This document shows positions 8,790-17,267 of a DNA stretch of 58,850 nt, piece after piece. Both the position numbers and the translations under genes were made by a program. Every line of letters starts with the position of its first letter. Position 1 is the stretch's first letter. The notes below the pieces were generated by a model that searched no databases, had not been told where the DNA came from, and saw only the letters and a list, made by a program, of their open reading frames with translations. Source of the DNA: Nocardia transvalensis (lineage in GTDB: Bacteria; Actinomycetota; Actinomycetes; Mycobacteriales; Mycobacteriaceae); contig NZ_JADLQQ010000020.1 of assembly GCF_015477765.1 (NCBI RefSeq), forward strand, positions 1-58,850, written 5' to 3'.

Positions 8790-9344
8790 CTACCTTCCGA
8801 CCCCGATGCCGGCCTTCTCGTCCAATTCTGCAAGGAATCGGTCGATCGATGCGGCCTGCTTGGCCTGATCCGATACCGACTGTCCGATAATCTTCTCGGC
8901 CAGGTCGACCGCGGTCCGGCCCAGCTCGCCGCGCAGCTCGGTCACGATCTGCTGACGCTGCGCCTCCAGCTGGCTGTGACCAGCGGCGACGATGCGATCG
9001 GCCTCGGCCTGAGCCTCGGCACGCAGCTGGGCGAGGATCTGCTGGCCCTGGGTACGGGCCTCCTCACGGATGCGCGCGGCCTCGAGCCGGGCCTCGGCCA
9101 GCTGCTGCTGGTACTGCTCCAGGGTCGCCTGCGCCTCGGCCTGCGCGGCCTCGGCCTTGGCGATGCCGCCCTCGATCTTGTCCGAACGCTCGTCGAGCAC
9201 CTTCTGCAGCCGCGGAACGACGTACTTGTAGAAGACGAACGCGATAACCGCGACGCAGACCAACGACCAAACGATGTCGTACGACTCGGGGATGAGCGGA
9301 TTGCGATCCGACTCCTCCGCGGCGAGCAAATACATCCCGTTCAT
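8790..9344 (-). CDS. atpF: ATP synthase b subunit
   Basis: This is the membrane-anchored stator stalk, 184 residues. There is one transmembrane helix near residues 25-42 (IVWSLVCVAVIAFVFYKYV), then a long alanine/glutamate/arginine-rich coiled coil to the C-terminus. The C-terminal ELRGELGRTAVDLAEKIIGQ is the delta-binding region. The ATG at 9344 lies 5 nt after the atpE stop, and a second ATG at codon 4 is possible. Confidence 0.95.
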   Translation of the reverse strand: MNGMYLLAAEESDRNPLIPESYDIVWSLVCVAVIAFVFYKYVVPRLQKVLDERSDKIEGGIAKAEAAQAEAQATLEQYQQQLAEARLEAARIREEARTQGQQILAQLRAEAQAEADRIVAAGHSQLEAQRQQIVTELRGELGRTAVDLAEKIIGQSVSDQAKQAASIDRFLAELDEKAGIGVGR

Positions 9345-9349
9345 GGCAA

Positions 9350-9598
9350 TCAGAAGATGAAGCCGGCGACGAGACCGATGAGGGCCAGGGCCTCGGTGAA
9401 GGCGATACCCAGGAACATATTGGTCCGGATGGTGCCCTGCAGCTCGGGCTGGCGAGCGATGCCCTCGATCGCCTTACCGACCACGATGCCCACGCCGATG
9501 CCGGGGCCGATGGCGGCCAGACCGTAACCGACGGCGCCGTAGCCCTTCACCTTCTCGGAGGTCTGGGCGAGTTCAGCGGCCACGTAGGAGAGGCTCAT
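9350..9598 (-). CDS. atpE: ATP synthase c subunit (proteolipid)
   Basis: This is the rotor-ring subunit that carries protons, 82 residues and two transmembrane helices. The glycine-rich first helix contains GPGIGVGIVVGKA, the polar loop is ARQPE, and the proton-binding Glu69 lies in AFTEALALIG. This helix and glutamate form the bedaquiline site in mycobacterial enzymes. It is preceded by a good ribosome site (GAAAGGGAAAAG) and lies 71 nt after atpB. Confidence 0.97.
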   Translation of the reverse strand: MSLSYVAAELAQTSEKVKGYGAVGYGLAAIGPGIGVGIVVGKAIEGIARQPELQGTIRTNMFLGIAFTEALALIGLVAGFIF

Positions 9599-9669
9599 GA
9601 GATTTCTTTTCCCTTTCTGTTGCCCGCACCCCCGGCGGCGTGCGGGTCAGTCCTTGTGCGGTTATGCGG

Positions 9670-10446
9670 TCAGTGCGAGTCCGCGTGCTGGGCAAGGCCG
9701 ATATATACGGCGGTCAGCAGCGCGAACACGTATGCCTGCAGGAAGATCACCAGCATCTCGAAGAGGGTGAACGCGAACCCACCCGCCAGCGAGAACGGAG
9801 ACAGGCCCTTCATCCAGGCGGCGCCGTCGAACAGGAAGAACTGCGTAGCGCTGAAGAACAACACCAGCATGATATGACCGGCGAGCATATTGGCCATGAG
9901 TCGCACGGTCAGCGTGAACGGGCGCAGGATGAACGTCGAGATGAACTCGATCGGAATCAGCAGCACGTGCATCGCGGGCGGCACATTCGGCACCACGATC
10001 GACGAGCGCATGTACTTCCAGAAGCCGTACTTCTTGATGCCGATGTAGTTGAACGCGAGGTAGGCGATCACGGCCAGCACCAGCGGCATGCCGATTCGCG
10101 CGTTCGAGGAGATGTTCAGGAAGGGGATGATGCTGGAGAAGTTGAGGAACAGCACCGTGAAGAAGACCGTCGCGATGAGCGGGAAATACTTCTTACCGGT
10201 CTCTTTACCGAGAACCTCGTCACAGATCTGCTCGCGCACGAACACCAATCCGTACTCGGCGACGTTCTGAAGGCCGCGCGGCACGAGCTTCGGGCTGCGG
10301 AATGCGAGCAACATGACCGCCAACAGCACGGCCGACATCAGGATGCGAATCAGCATCAAACGGTCGAGCTCGAAAGGCGTCCCCTCGAACAGCACGGCCG
10401 GAGGGAAGAAGTCTTGCAGCGAAGGCGCATGAAACTCGCCCGCCAA
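9670..10446 (-). CDS. atpB: ATP synthase a subunit
   Basis: This is the membrane subunit forming the proton half-channels with the c ring. It has about 258 residues and six predicted helices. The essential Arg lies in RLMANMLAGHIML, and the last helix contains FALLTAVYIGLA. The start is uncertain: the open frame begins at a TTG (10446), and an alternative non-standard CTG lies five codons upstream. No ATG or GTG precedes the conserved part closely. It is first of the atp structural genes, after atpI. Confidence 0.93.
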   Translation of the reverse strand: MAGEFHAPSLQDFFPPAVLFEGTPFELDRLMLIRILMSAVLLAVMLLAFRSPKLVPRGLQNVAEYGLVFVREQICDEVLGKETGKKYFPLIATVFFTVLFLNFSSIIPFLNISSNARIGMPLVLAVIAYLAFNYIGIKKYGFWKYMRSSIVVPNVPPAMHVLLIPIEFISTFILRPFTLTVRLMANMLAGHIMLVLFFSATQFFLFDGAAWMKGLSPFSLAGGFAFTLFEMLVIFLQAYVFALLTAVYIGLAQHADSH

Positions 10447-10757
10447 AGTGGTGACGCTCAGCGTTCTCTCCCGTGTTCGGGCCGCGGGTCATCGCTCCAC
10501 CCGCGGTTCGATCGGACATTGACGATCTGGTGGTCGACTGAGGTCGGCTCGAAGTTCGTCAGCAGCTGTGCGGTGTCACCCGCTCGTGGCGTCTGTACGT
10601 CGGCGACATCGTCGACGGTGCAGGGCCGAACCCCCTCAGGTCCGGCACGGCTGTAAGCATAACCGCTCCTCTGGGGTGATAGTGACCGCCCCTATGGTTC
10701 GACTGCCTACGGTAAAGAGTTTACCAAGGTATCTACGACGCCGTGTAGGGGGTCTGA
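10447..10757 (-). promoter_or_regulatory. Intergenic region atpI-atpB with GGTAAA inverted repeat
   Basis: This 311-nt spacer holds no gene that I can support. It contains the perfect inverted repeat GGTAAA-GAG-TTTACC at 10711-10725, which could be an operator or part of a promoter for atpB. I could not place convincing -35 and -10 boxes. The length of the spacer suggests that atpB has its own promoter apart from wecA-atpI. Confidence 0.35.
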
Positions 10758-11210
10758 TCAAACATTAGAATGATCTTGATCGGTGCGCTCGTCCGGGGTG
10801 GCCACAATCGGCACCCGCTGCCGCAGCAGTCCGTAGGTCTCGGCGCCCAGCACGATCAGCAGCGCACCGACCACGGTCAGGAACAGCGTCGGGCCGCTGT
10901 AGAAATCGAACTGTTTGAGCACCGCCACCACGACCATCACGACCAGCAGTTTTCCGACCCAGCTCGCGAGCATGACCATGCCCTGAATACCGGATTCCAA
11001 TTTCGCGCTGAACAGCACCAGCGCCGCGGTGGTGAGGATGAAGAAGCCGCCGATGGCCGATCCGATCAGCGCGCCCCACAGACCGGGCAGTCCCGCGAAG
11101 ATCGACCCGAGCACCGCCGAAATCACCACCAGCGCAATCAATCCGGCGATGCCGTAGCGCAGCGCCGCCCGCAGCGGGGCGTCTGGATGGTACTCGGGTG
11201 CGGTGCTCAC
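10758..11210 (-). CDS. atpI: AtpI-like membrane protein
   Basis: This small polytopic protein is encoded before the ATP synthase genes and in other bacteria is linked to c-ring assembly. It has 150 residues with four hydrophobic helices near 18-40, 42-65, 75-98 and 103-125. The GTG start at 11210 gives MSTAPEYHPDAPL. It is the counterpart of Rv1303, between wecA and atpB. It begins 11 nt after the wecA stop, so the two are probably cotranscribed. Confidence 0.8.
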   Translation of the reverse strand: MSTAPEYHPDAPLRAALRYGIAGLIALVVISAVLGSIFAGLPGLWGALIGSAIGGFFILTTAALVLFSAKLESGIQGMVMLASWVGKLLVVMVVVAVLKQFDFYSGPTLFLTVVGALLIVLGAETYGLLRQRVPIVATPDERTDQDHSNV

Positions 11211-11221
11211 GTCCGGCTACT

Positions 11222-12415
11222 TTACTCGCCGCTTACCTCGCCGCCGCGGGGCCTCCGCCCACGCAGGCCGATGGCCTCGCGCAGCGACGGCACGGCCGTC
11301 ACCACCAATGCGAAAACCAGCCCGGCCGCGAACAGCAGCACCACCAGGCTGCGGTTCATCAAAGACGTCCCGACCGCACCGAATGCCAGCACGCCGACCC
11401 AGAGATAGATGGTCAGCACCACCCGACGCTGCGAATGGCCGATCTGCAGCAGGCGGTGATGCAGGTGCATTTTGTCCGGAGTCGAGAAACTCACACCCGC
11501 ACGGACCCGGCGCACGATCGCCATCACGAGATCCAGCACCGGGATGAACATCACCGCGCCGACCAACAGCAGCGGCGACAGCAAACCCACGATGTCGCGG
11601 GCGCCGTACCCGGTCAGCGGGATTCGGCCGGACGCACCCGTAGAAACCGCCGCCAGCATCAACCCGATCAGCATCGACCCCGAATCACCCATGAAAATGC
11701 GGGCCGGTTGGAAATTGTGCGGCAGAAATCCGAGACAGCCGCCCGCGAGCGCTGCGGCGAGCATGGCGGGTGGGAAGGTCTCGGTGGCCCCGCCCTGCTC
11801 GTAGAGCAGACCGACGGTGAAGACACACACCGCCAGCGCGGCGATCATGCCCAGACCGGCGGCCAGACCGTCCAGGCCGTCGACGAAGTTCATCGCATTG
11901 ATCATCGTGACCGTGATGATCACGGTGATCACACCGCCGGTGAGCTGGTCCAGCACCACCGTGGTGTTGGTGAAGGGGTTGTAGATGGCCACCCAGCTCA
12001 GCCCCATCACCGCCATCACCCCCGCGGCGGTGATCTGCCCGACCAATTTCGTCAGCCAATCCAGACCCCACCGATCGTCGAGGATGCCGATCAGCACGAT
12101 CAGCGTGCCCGCGACCACCACCGCCGGAATGTCATGGGGATAGTCGAAACCCCGTCTGAGCGCGGGCAATTGGTGCGCGAACAACACCGCGGCGAGTACG
12201 CCGAGATAAATGCCGACACCGCCCATCCGCGGAATCGGTTTGACGTGCACATCCCGTTCCCGCGGTATCGCGACCGCGCCGAACGCGATGGCGAGCACGC
12301 GAATGCCGCCGGTGGACAATAGCGCCATCACCGCGGACACGAGCAGTACCAGAATCAGCTCGCGCAGCGGAACGACCGCACCCTGACTGTATGCCGTTCC
12401 CTGACTGAGAAGCAT
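11222..12415 (-). CDS. wecA: Polyprenyl-phosphate GlcNAc-1-phosphate transferase (WecA/Rfe type)
   Basis: This MraY/WecA-family membrane enzyme moves GlcNAc-1-phosphate from UDP-GlcNAc to decaprenyl phosphate. In mycolata this begins the arabinogalactan linkage unit. It has 397 residues and about eleven helices. Signature segments are RDVHVKPIPRMGG near residue 55, the Mg-binding NFVDGLDGLAAG, GDSGSMLIG, and the cytoplasmic MHLHHRLLQIGHSQRR loop. It lies between tsaC and atpI, as in M. tuberculosis (Rv1302). Confidence 0.93.
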   Translation of the reverse strand: MLLSQGTAYSQGAVVPLRELILVLLVSAVMALLSTGGIRVLAIAFGAVAIPRERDVHVKPIPRMGGVGIYLGVLAAVLFAHQLPALRRGFDYPHDIPAVVVAGTLIVLIGILDDRWGLDWLTKLVGQITAAGVMAVMGLSWVAIYNPFTNTTVVLDQLTGGVITVIITVTMINAMNFVDGLDGLAAGLGMIAALAVCVFTVGLLYEQGGATETFPPAMLAAALAGGCLGFLPHNFQPARIFMGDSGSMLIGLMLAAVSTGASGRIPLTGYGARDIVGLLSPLLLVGAVMFIPVLDLVMAIVRRVRAGVSFSTPDKMHLHHRLLQIGHSQRRVVLTIYLWVGVLAFGAVGTSLMNRSLVVLLFAAGLVFALVVTAVPSLREAIGLRGRRPRGGEVSGE

Positions 12416-12426
12416 CTACCAGGCCG

Positions 12427-13092
12427 TCACCGCGCGGTCTCGGGCGTCAGCTCGGCCGGCGACATGCCCAGGACCTCGGCCACCTGCGCCGTCGTCACCG
12501 CACCCTCCCGCAGAATGCGCGGTGTGTCGGCGGTGAGGTCGACGATCGTGGAGGCGACGCCGTGGTCGGCCGTGCCGCCGTCGAGATACACGCTCACCAG
12601 ATCGCCGAGTTGGGCGCGCGCCTCCTCGACCGTCGTGGCCGGTGGCTGACCGGAGACATTGGCGCTGGACACCGCCAGCGGGCCCACCTCGCGCAGCAGT
12701 TCCAGCGCGACCGGATGCAGCGGCATCCGCAGCATCACCGTGCCGCGCGCATCGCCCAGATCCCAGGCCAGCGACGGCGCCTGCTGCACAACCAGACTCA
12801 GTCCACCCGGCCAGAACGCCCTGATCAGGTCGCGGGCCTGCGGCTGCACCGAGAACACGAGTCCGTCGATGGTGTTCCACGATCCGACCAGCACCGGCAC
12901 CGGCATGTCACGGCCGCGGCGCTTGGCTGCGAGCAGCGCGGCCACCGCCGACGAATCGAACGCGTCGGCGGCCACCCCGTAGAGCGTGTCGGTGGGGATG
13001 ACGGCCAACCGCCCGGATTTCAGGCCGGCCCGCGCGGCGGTCAGCCCGGCGGCACGAGAGTCGGGATCGGAGCAGTCGTAGACGGTACTCAC
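12427..13092 (-). CDS. tsaC: L-threonylcarbamoyladenylate synthase (YrdC/Sua5 family)
   Basis: This enzyme makes the threonylcarbamoyl-AMP used for t6A at position 37 of ANN-decoding tRNAs, from threonine, bicarbonate and ATP. It has 221 residues, a single YrdC domain with a short tail. The RNA/nucleotide-binding groove motif SGRLAVIPTDTLYGVAADAF lies near residues 26-45 and KRRGRDMPVPVLV follows. The GTG start is at 13092. It ends 11 nt before wecA. In M. tuberculosis prmC directly precedes this gene, whereas here an ABC exporter intervenes. Confidence 0.93.
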   Translation of the reverse strand: MSTVYDCSDPDSRAAGLTAARAGLKSGRLAVIPTDTLYGVAADAFDSSAVAALLAAKRRGRDMPVPVLVGSWNTIDGLVFSVQPQARDLIRAFWPGGLSLVVQQAPSLAWDLGDARGTVMLRMPLHPVALELLREVGPLAVSSANVSGQPPATTVEEARAQLGDLVSVYLDGGTADHGVASTIVDLTADTPRILREGAVTTAQVAEVLGMSPAELTPETAR

Positions 13093-13152
13093 GGCGGTGA
13101 GTCTATTGGTTGGGTCCCATTGACTTGTCTCCGGAGTGTCCGGACGCGCCCC

Positions 13153-13995
13153 TCAGCGGACCAGGCGGCCCAGAAGTGCCGAGGCGCAGGCTATTCCGAG
13201 CACCGCCGCCAGGGTCAGCACGCCCAGGTCCAACCAGAGGCGGTGGGGGCCGCCGACCAGCAGGCCGCGCAGCGCGTCGACCTCATAGCTGAGCGGGTTG
13301 ACGTGACTGATGACACGCAGCCAGGTGGGCATCAGGTCGATCGGATACAGCGCGTTCGAGGCGAAGAACAGCGGCATGGTGATGGCCTGGCCGATACCCA
13401 TCAGCCGGTCACGCTTGGCCACCAATCCGGCGATGGTCATCGACAGGCAGGCGAAGAATGCCGACCCGAGGACGACGGCGACGAGCACACCGAGCAGGTT
13501 CAGCGGATCGAGCGTCATGTGCACGCCCATGATCAACGCCAGCACCGCGATGATCAGCACCTGGACGATCGAACGCAGGCCCGCGGCAAAGCATTTGCCG
13601 GTGATCAGGGCCGCGCGCGGGGTCGGGGTGACCATCAGCTTGGTGAGAATTCCGGCATCGCGGTCCCAGATCAGCACGATGCCGTAGAAGATGGCGACGA
13701 ACAGTCCCGATTGGGCGATGATGCCGGGTGCCAGGAAATCCAGGTACGGCATAGTGCCGGTGGGGACGGTGTGCAGGCGGGCGAAGGTGGTGCCGAAGAC
13801 GACCATCCACAGCGTCGGCTGGACGGCCCGGGTGACCAGTTCGGTGCGGTCGTGCCGCAATTTCTGCAGTTCGACCAGGGCGAAGGTGACGATGCGCGAG
13901 CCCAGGGCGACCAGCCTGGCCAGACCGTGCGGTGCGGCACGCAGGGGCGGGAACTCAACCGGCGCGCTGTGCGGTTCTGCGTGTGCTTCGGACAC
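13153..13995 (-). CDS. ABC-2 type exporter permease (DrrB-like)
   Basis: This is the membrane half of an ABC exporter, about 280 residues with six hydrophobic segments. The ABC-2 signature region includes IIAQSGLFVAIFYGIVLIWD and MPLFFASNALYPIDLMPTWL. The GTG at 13995 (VSEAHAEPHSAP) overlaps the ATPase gene by 41 nt, so the two are translationally coupled. The substrate is unknown; DrrAB homologues export antibiotics or complex lipids. The pair interrupts the usual prmC-tsaC order. Confidence 0.9.
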   Translation of the reverse strand: MSEAHAEPHSAPVEFPPLRAAPHGLARLVALGSRIVTFALVELQKLRHDRTELVTRAVQPTLWMVVFGTTFARLHTVPTGTMPYLDFLAPGIIAQSGLFVAIFYGIVLIWDRDAGILTKLMVTPTPRAALITGKCFAAGLRSIVQVLIIAVLALIMGVHMTLDPLNLLGVLVAVVLGSAFFACLSMTIAGLVAKRDRLMGIGQAITMPLFFASNALYPIDLMPTWLRVISHVNPLSYEVDALRGLLVGGPHRLWLDLGVLTLAAVLGIACASALLGRLVR

Positions 13996-14776
13996 CGCGG
14001 ATCCCTCCCTCCGTGCTCGTGTCCTCCGCCAGGCCCGCACCGGCGTGGTGCCGGAAGACGTCCTCGAGCGTCGCGCCGGGCCCGAGGGCGGTCTTCAGAT
14101 CGTGTGGAGCACCCTCCGCGCGCAGGACGCCCTTGTGCAGCAGGGCGATTCGGTCGCACAGGGCGTCGGCCTCCTCCATGTAGTGGGTGGTGAGCAGGAC
14201 CGTGGTGCCGAAGCGGTGGCGCAGCTCGCGCACGCGCTGCCAGACGCCGTCGCGGGCAATGGGATCCAGGCCGACCGTGGGTTCGTCCAGAATCAGCAGG
14301 GCAGGCCGGTTGACCAGGGCCTGCGCCAATTCCAGGCGGCGCACCATGCCGCCGGAATAACTCGCCGCGAGACGGTCGGCCACCTCCAGCAGATCCATCG
14401 CGGCGAGCACCTCCTCCACCCGACGGGCCCGTTCCTTGCGCGGCACGTCGAACAGTCGCGCGAACCAGGTGACATTCTGGCGTCCGGTCAGCGCCGCCTC
14501 GATCGAAAGCTGTTGCGGCACATAGCCGAGGTTGTATCGAATATCGGTATTGCGGCGGCCCACCTCGAAACCGAGCACCCGGACCTCGCCCTGCTGGATC
14601 GGCATCAGCGTGGTCAGCAGCCGGATGGTGGTGGTTTTGCCCGCACCGTTCGGGCCCAGTAAACCGAAGGCCTCACCACGCTCGATGCGCAGGTCGAGCC
14701 GATCGACGACGGTGTGCTCGCCGTAGCGGTGCGTGAGACCTGTGCATTCGACGGCGGGAATTACTCCCGAATTCAT
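13955..14776 (-). CDS. ABC exporter ATP-binding protein (DrrA-like)
   Basis: This is the ATPase partner of the adjacent permease, 273 residues from the ATG at 14776. Walker A GPNGAGKTTT, the signature YSGGMVRRLELA, Walker B LLILDEPTVGLD and the switch histidine in TTHYMEEAD are all intact. The C-terminal segment GATLEDVFRHHAGAG is the DrrA-type tail. The open frame continues 52 codons upstream without family sequence, so the internal ATG is preferred. Confidence 0.94.
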   Translation of the reverse strand: MNSGVIPAVECTGLTHRYGEHTVVDRLDLRIERGEAFGLLGPNGAGKTTTIRLLTTLMPIQQGEVRVLGFEVGRRNTDIRYNLGYVPQQLSIEAALTGRQNVTWFARLFDVPRKERARRVEEVLAAMDLLEVADRLAASYSGGMVRRLELAQALVNRPALLILDEPTVGLDPIARDGVWQRVRELRHRFGTTVLLTTHYMEEADALCDRIALLHKGVLRAEGAPHDLKTALGPGATLEDVFRHHAGAGLAEDTSTEGGIRGVRSTRRTAQRAG

Positions 14777-14855
14777 CGCATATCCCTGCCTCTCGCCGGA
14801 TACCGACCAGTCGCAGGAACCCCAGATTACCCCTGATTCGGAAGTAATTTCTCCG

Positions 14856-15728
14856 TCAGCCAGGGAGGCGGGCGGCGACGAAGCGGGGTTTTCCCGCGAG
14901 ATCGGGGTGTTCGACCACCGCGGTGAAACCATGGGCGGCGAACAGGGTCGCTACCTGGGAGCCGTTGGTGTCGTCGTGTTCGACGGCGGCGACGCCGTCG
15001 GCGCGCAGCAGGCGGGCGATGGTGGCGATCATGGGGCGGATCACGTCGAGGCCGTCCGGGCCGCCGAACAGGGCGCGGTGCGGATCGTGGTCGAGCACCT
15101 CGGGATCCAGGTGCGCGGTGGTGGGTATGTACGGCGGATTCGAGACCAGCACATCCACCCGGCCGTTCAATTCGGACAGAACGGCGGGGTCGGTGACATC
15201 ACCGGCATGCAGGGCGATCGGCGTATCGCCGTCGGCGGCGCGCGCAGCCGCATTGCGCTCGGCCCAGTTCAACGCAATCGGATCCACCTCGACCGCATGC
15301 ACCTCCGCGTCGGGCCGGGCATGGGCGATGGCCAGGGCCAGCGCCCCCGACCCGGTGCACAGGTCGACCACGACCGGTCGATGCTCGTGACCGACCGCCT
15401 CCAGTTGCGCCAGCGCCCAGGCGAACAGCAGTTCCGTCTCCGGACGCGGCACGAACACGCCCGGTCCGACGGCCAGGTCGATCTCCCCCATGGCCGCCGT
15501 GCCGGTCAAATGTTGCAGCGGAATGCGTTCGGCCCGTCGCGCCACCAGATTTCGGAACTGCTCCACCTGCTCGGGCGTCACCATCGGAATCAGCGCCAGC
15601 CTGGGCCGTTCCACACCGAGCACATGTGCGGCCAGATGTTCGGCATCGGCGCGCGGACTGTGGACACCGGCGGCGGCCAGCGTTTCGGCGGCTTCCTGAA
15701 CGACCGGACGCAACTGGACGCGGGTCAC
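14856..15728 (-). CDS. prmC: Peptide chain release factor N5-glutamine methyltransferase
   Basis: This SAM-dependent enzyme methylates the glutamine of the GGQ motif in release factors. It has 290 residues. The N-terminal helical substrate-binding domain runs to about residue 85 and includes QHLTGTAAMGE. The methyltransferase fold has motif I VVDLCTGSGALALA, and the catalytic NPPY is in VLVSNPPYIP. It starts 3 nt after its substrate gene prfA, so the two are tightly coupled. Confidence 0.96.
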   Translation of the reverse strand: MTRVQLRPVVQEAAETLAAAGVHSPRADAEHLAAHVLGVERPRLALIPMVTPEQVEQFRNLVARRAERIPLQHLTGTAAMGEIDLAVGPGVFVPRPETELLFAWALAQLEAVGHEHRPVVVDLCTGSGALALAIAHARPDAEVHAVEVDPIALNWAERNAAARAADGDTPIALHAGDVTDPAVLSELNGRVDVLVSNPPYIPTTAHLDPEVLDHDPHRALFGGPDGLDVIRPMIATIARLLRADGVAAVEHDDTNGSQVATLFAAHGFTAVVEHPDLAGKPRFVAARLPG

Positions 15729-15731
15729 CGA

Positions 15732-16811
15732 TCACTCCGCCGACAGGCGTGCCGCGCGGTCTGCTTCGGCCAATGCGTCGAGGAGGGCGTCCAAGTCACC
15801 GTCCAGCACCGAATCCAGATTGTGGGCCTTGAAACCGATGCGATGATCGGTGATCCGGTTCTCCGGGAAGTTGTAGGTGCGAATGCGCTCGGACCGATCC
15901 ACGGTGCGGATCTGGTTGGCCCGTCCGGCCGCCGCCTCGGCCTCGGCCTGCTCCTCGGCCAGCGCCTGCAGCCGTGCCGCCAGCACCTGCATGGCGCGAA
16001 TCTTGTTCTGCAGCTGGGACCGTTCGTTCTGACAGGTGACCACGATGCCGGTGGGCAGATGGGTGATGCGGACGGCCGAATCGGTGGTGTTAACCCCCTG
16101 GCCGCCCTTACCCGACGAGCGGTACACATCGATGCGCAGATCCGATTCGTCGATCTGCACCTGCTCGACCTCGTCGGGCTCGGGATAGATGAGCACACCC
16201 GCGGCGGAGGTATGGATACGACCCTGGGATTCCGTCACCGGCACGCGCTGCACGCGATGCACGCCGCCCTCGAACTTCAGCCGCGACCACACCCCGTCCC
16301 GGCTGGGCTCGCGGCTCTTGATGGAGATCGTCGCCTCCTTGTAACCGCCCAGATCCGAGACGTTGGCGTCGAGCACCTCGACCTTCCAGCCGCGCCGCTC
16401 GGCGTAGCGGATGTACATGCGGGCCAGGTCGGAGGCGAACAGGGCGGACTCCTCGCCGCCTTCGCCGGACTTCACCTCGAGCACGACATCGTCGGCGTCG
16501 TGCGGGTCGCGCGGGGCGAGCAGATCGGTGAGGGTCGTCTCCAGCTCCTCCACCTGCTGTTCCAGGTCCGGCACCTCGGCCGCGAAGGCGGCGTCGTCGG
16601 CCGCCAGCTCCCGCGCGGCGGCCAGATCGTCGCGCGCGGTCCGCAGCTTGTTGTACGTGGCCATGACCGGAGCGAGTTCCGCGAACCGCTTACCGACGCG
16701 CCGGGCCTCGCCCGGGTTGTTGTGCAGCGCCGGATCGGCCAGCTGCGTCTCCAGGCCGGAGTATTCGGCCAGGATGTCGTCGATCGCGGACGGGGCCGTC
16801 TTGTCGGCCAT
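15732..16811 (-). CDS. prfA: Peptide chain release factor 1
   Basis: This class I release factor recognises UAA and UAG and triggers peptide release. It has 359 residues. The peptidyl-transferase motif GGQ lies in SSGKGGQGVNTTDSAVR, and the stop-codon-reading tripeptide PVT lies in RVPVTESQGR. The N-terminal coiled-coil domain runs to about residue 110. It is followed by prmC. The 228-nt spacer to rpmE carries an unusual inverted repeat. Confidence 0.97.
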   Translation of the reverse strand: MADKTAPSAIDDILAEYSGLETQLADPALHNNPGEARRVGKRFAELAPVMATYNKLRTARDDLAAARELAADDAAFAAEVPDLEQQVEELETTLTDLLAPRDPHDADDVVLEVKSGEGGEESALFASDLARMYIRYAERRGWKVEVLDANVSDLGGYKEATISIKSREPSRDGVWSRLKFEGGVHRVQRVPVTESQGRIHTSAAGVLIYPEPDEVEQVQIDESDLRIDVYRSSGKGGQGVNTTDSAVRITHLPTGIVVTCQNERSQLQNKIRAMQVLAARLQALAEEQAEAEAAAGRANQIRTVDRSERIRTYNFPENRITDHRIGFKAHNLDSVLDGDLDALLDALAEADRAARLSAE

Positions 16812-16875
16812 CGCGTGTGCTCCTCCTGTAGAGGGTCGTTCACGAATACTTCTGCGAGTTGCCCCACCATCAGCG

Positions 16876-16966
16876 TTCGCGGCCCGGCTCGATCCTGGAC
16901 TGACGGAGCGGAGGAGCGAAGCGGAGGAGCGGAGGAGGGAAGGATCGAGCCTTCGAGGGCCGCGAA
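16876..16966. repeat. Long inverted repeat with purine-rich centre between prfA and rpmE
   Basis: The left arm (16876-16896) starts TTCGCGGCCC and goes on GGCTCGATCCT. The right arm (16941-16966) has AGGATCGAGCC, five extra bases (TTCGA), then GGGCCGCGAA. The centre is a tandem of GGAGGAGC/GCGGAGGA units. It could form a large RNA or DNA hairpin. It is not a usual terminator, because the rpmE terminator follows separately at 16988-17029. Confidence 0.8.
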
Positions 16967-16987
16967 CCGCGACGCCGAAGGCGGCGC

Positions 16988-17029
16988 AAAAAAGCGCAGA
17001 CGCCCGACCTGCAGGGCAGGACGGGCGTC
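16988..17029 (-). terminator. Rho-independent terminator after rpmE
   Basis: On the minus strand an 8-bp stem GACGCCCG/CGGGCGTC is followed by TGCGC and six T residues (16993-16988). It begins 11 nt beyond the rpmE stop. Confidence 0.85.
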
Positions 17030-17039
17030 GGCGAGACAG

Positions 17040-17267
17040 CTACTTGGCGTCGGCCTTCTTGCCGCGCTTGCCGTAGCGGGCCTCGAAGCGGGCAACGCGG
17101 CCGCCGGTGTCCAGGATCTTCTGCTTGCCCGTGTAGAACGGGTGGCACTGCGAGCAGACCTCGACGGTGATGTGGCCCGACTCCTTGGTGCTGCGGGTCT
17201 CGAAGGTGTTTCCGCAGCCGCAGACGACGGTGGTCGGCACGTATGCCGGGTGGATTCCTGCCTTCAT
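17040..17267 (-). CDS. rpmE: 50S ribosomal protein L31, zinc-binding (C+) type
   Basis: This is a large-subunit protein of 75 residues. Cys16, Cys18, Cys38 and Cys41 (CGCG and CSQC) form the zinc site that marks the C+ paralogue; cells with a C- paralogue swap them under zinc limitation. The C-terminus is lysine-rich. The start has a strong GAAAGGACA ribosome site. It lies between rho and prfA, as in other actinobacteria, with a clear terminator downstream. Confidence 0.97.
   Translation of the reverse strand: MKAGIHPAYVPTTVVCGCGNTFETRSTKESGHITVEVCSQCHPFYTGKQKILDTGGRVARFEARYGKRGKKADAK

Noticed and set aside
7961..8833. Longer atpH start or b-delta fusion
   Set aside because: The upstream extension overlaps the end of atpF in another frame and has no b-type helix; atpF is a separate complete gene.
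3859..8890. Very long plus-strand open frames (813 and 911 codons) across the atp genes
   Set aside because: They are antisense shadows of atpD, atpG, atpA and atpH. The minus-strand frames encode complete, motif-bearing subunits, and long antisense frames are expected at this GC content.
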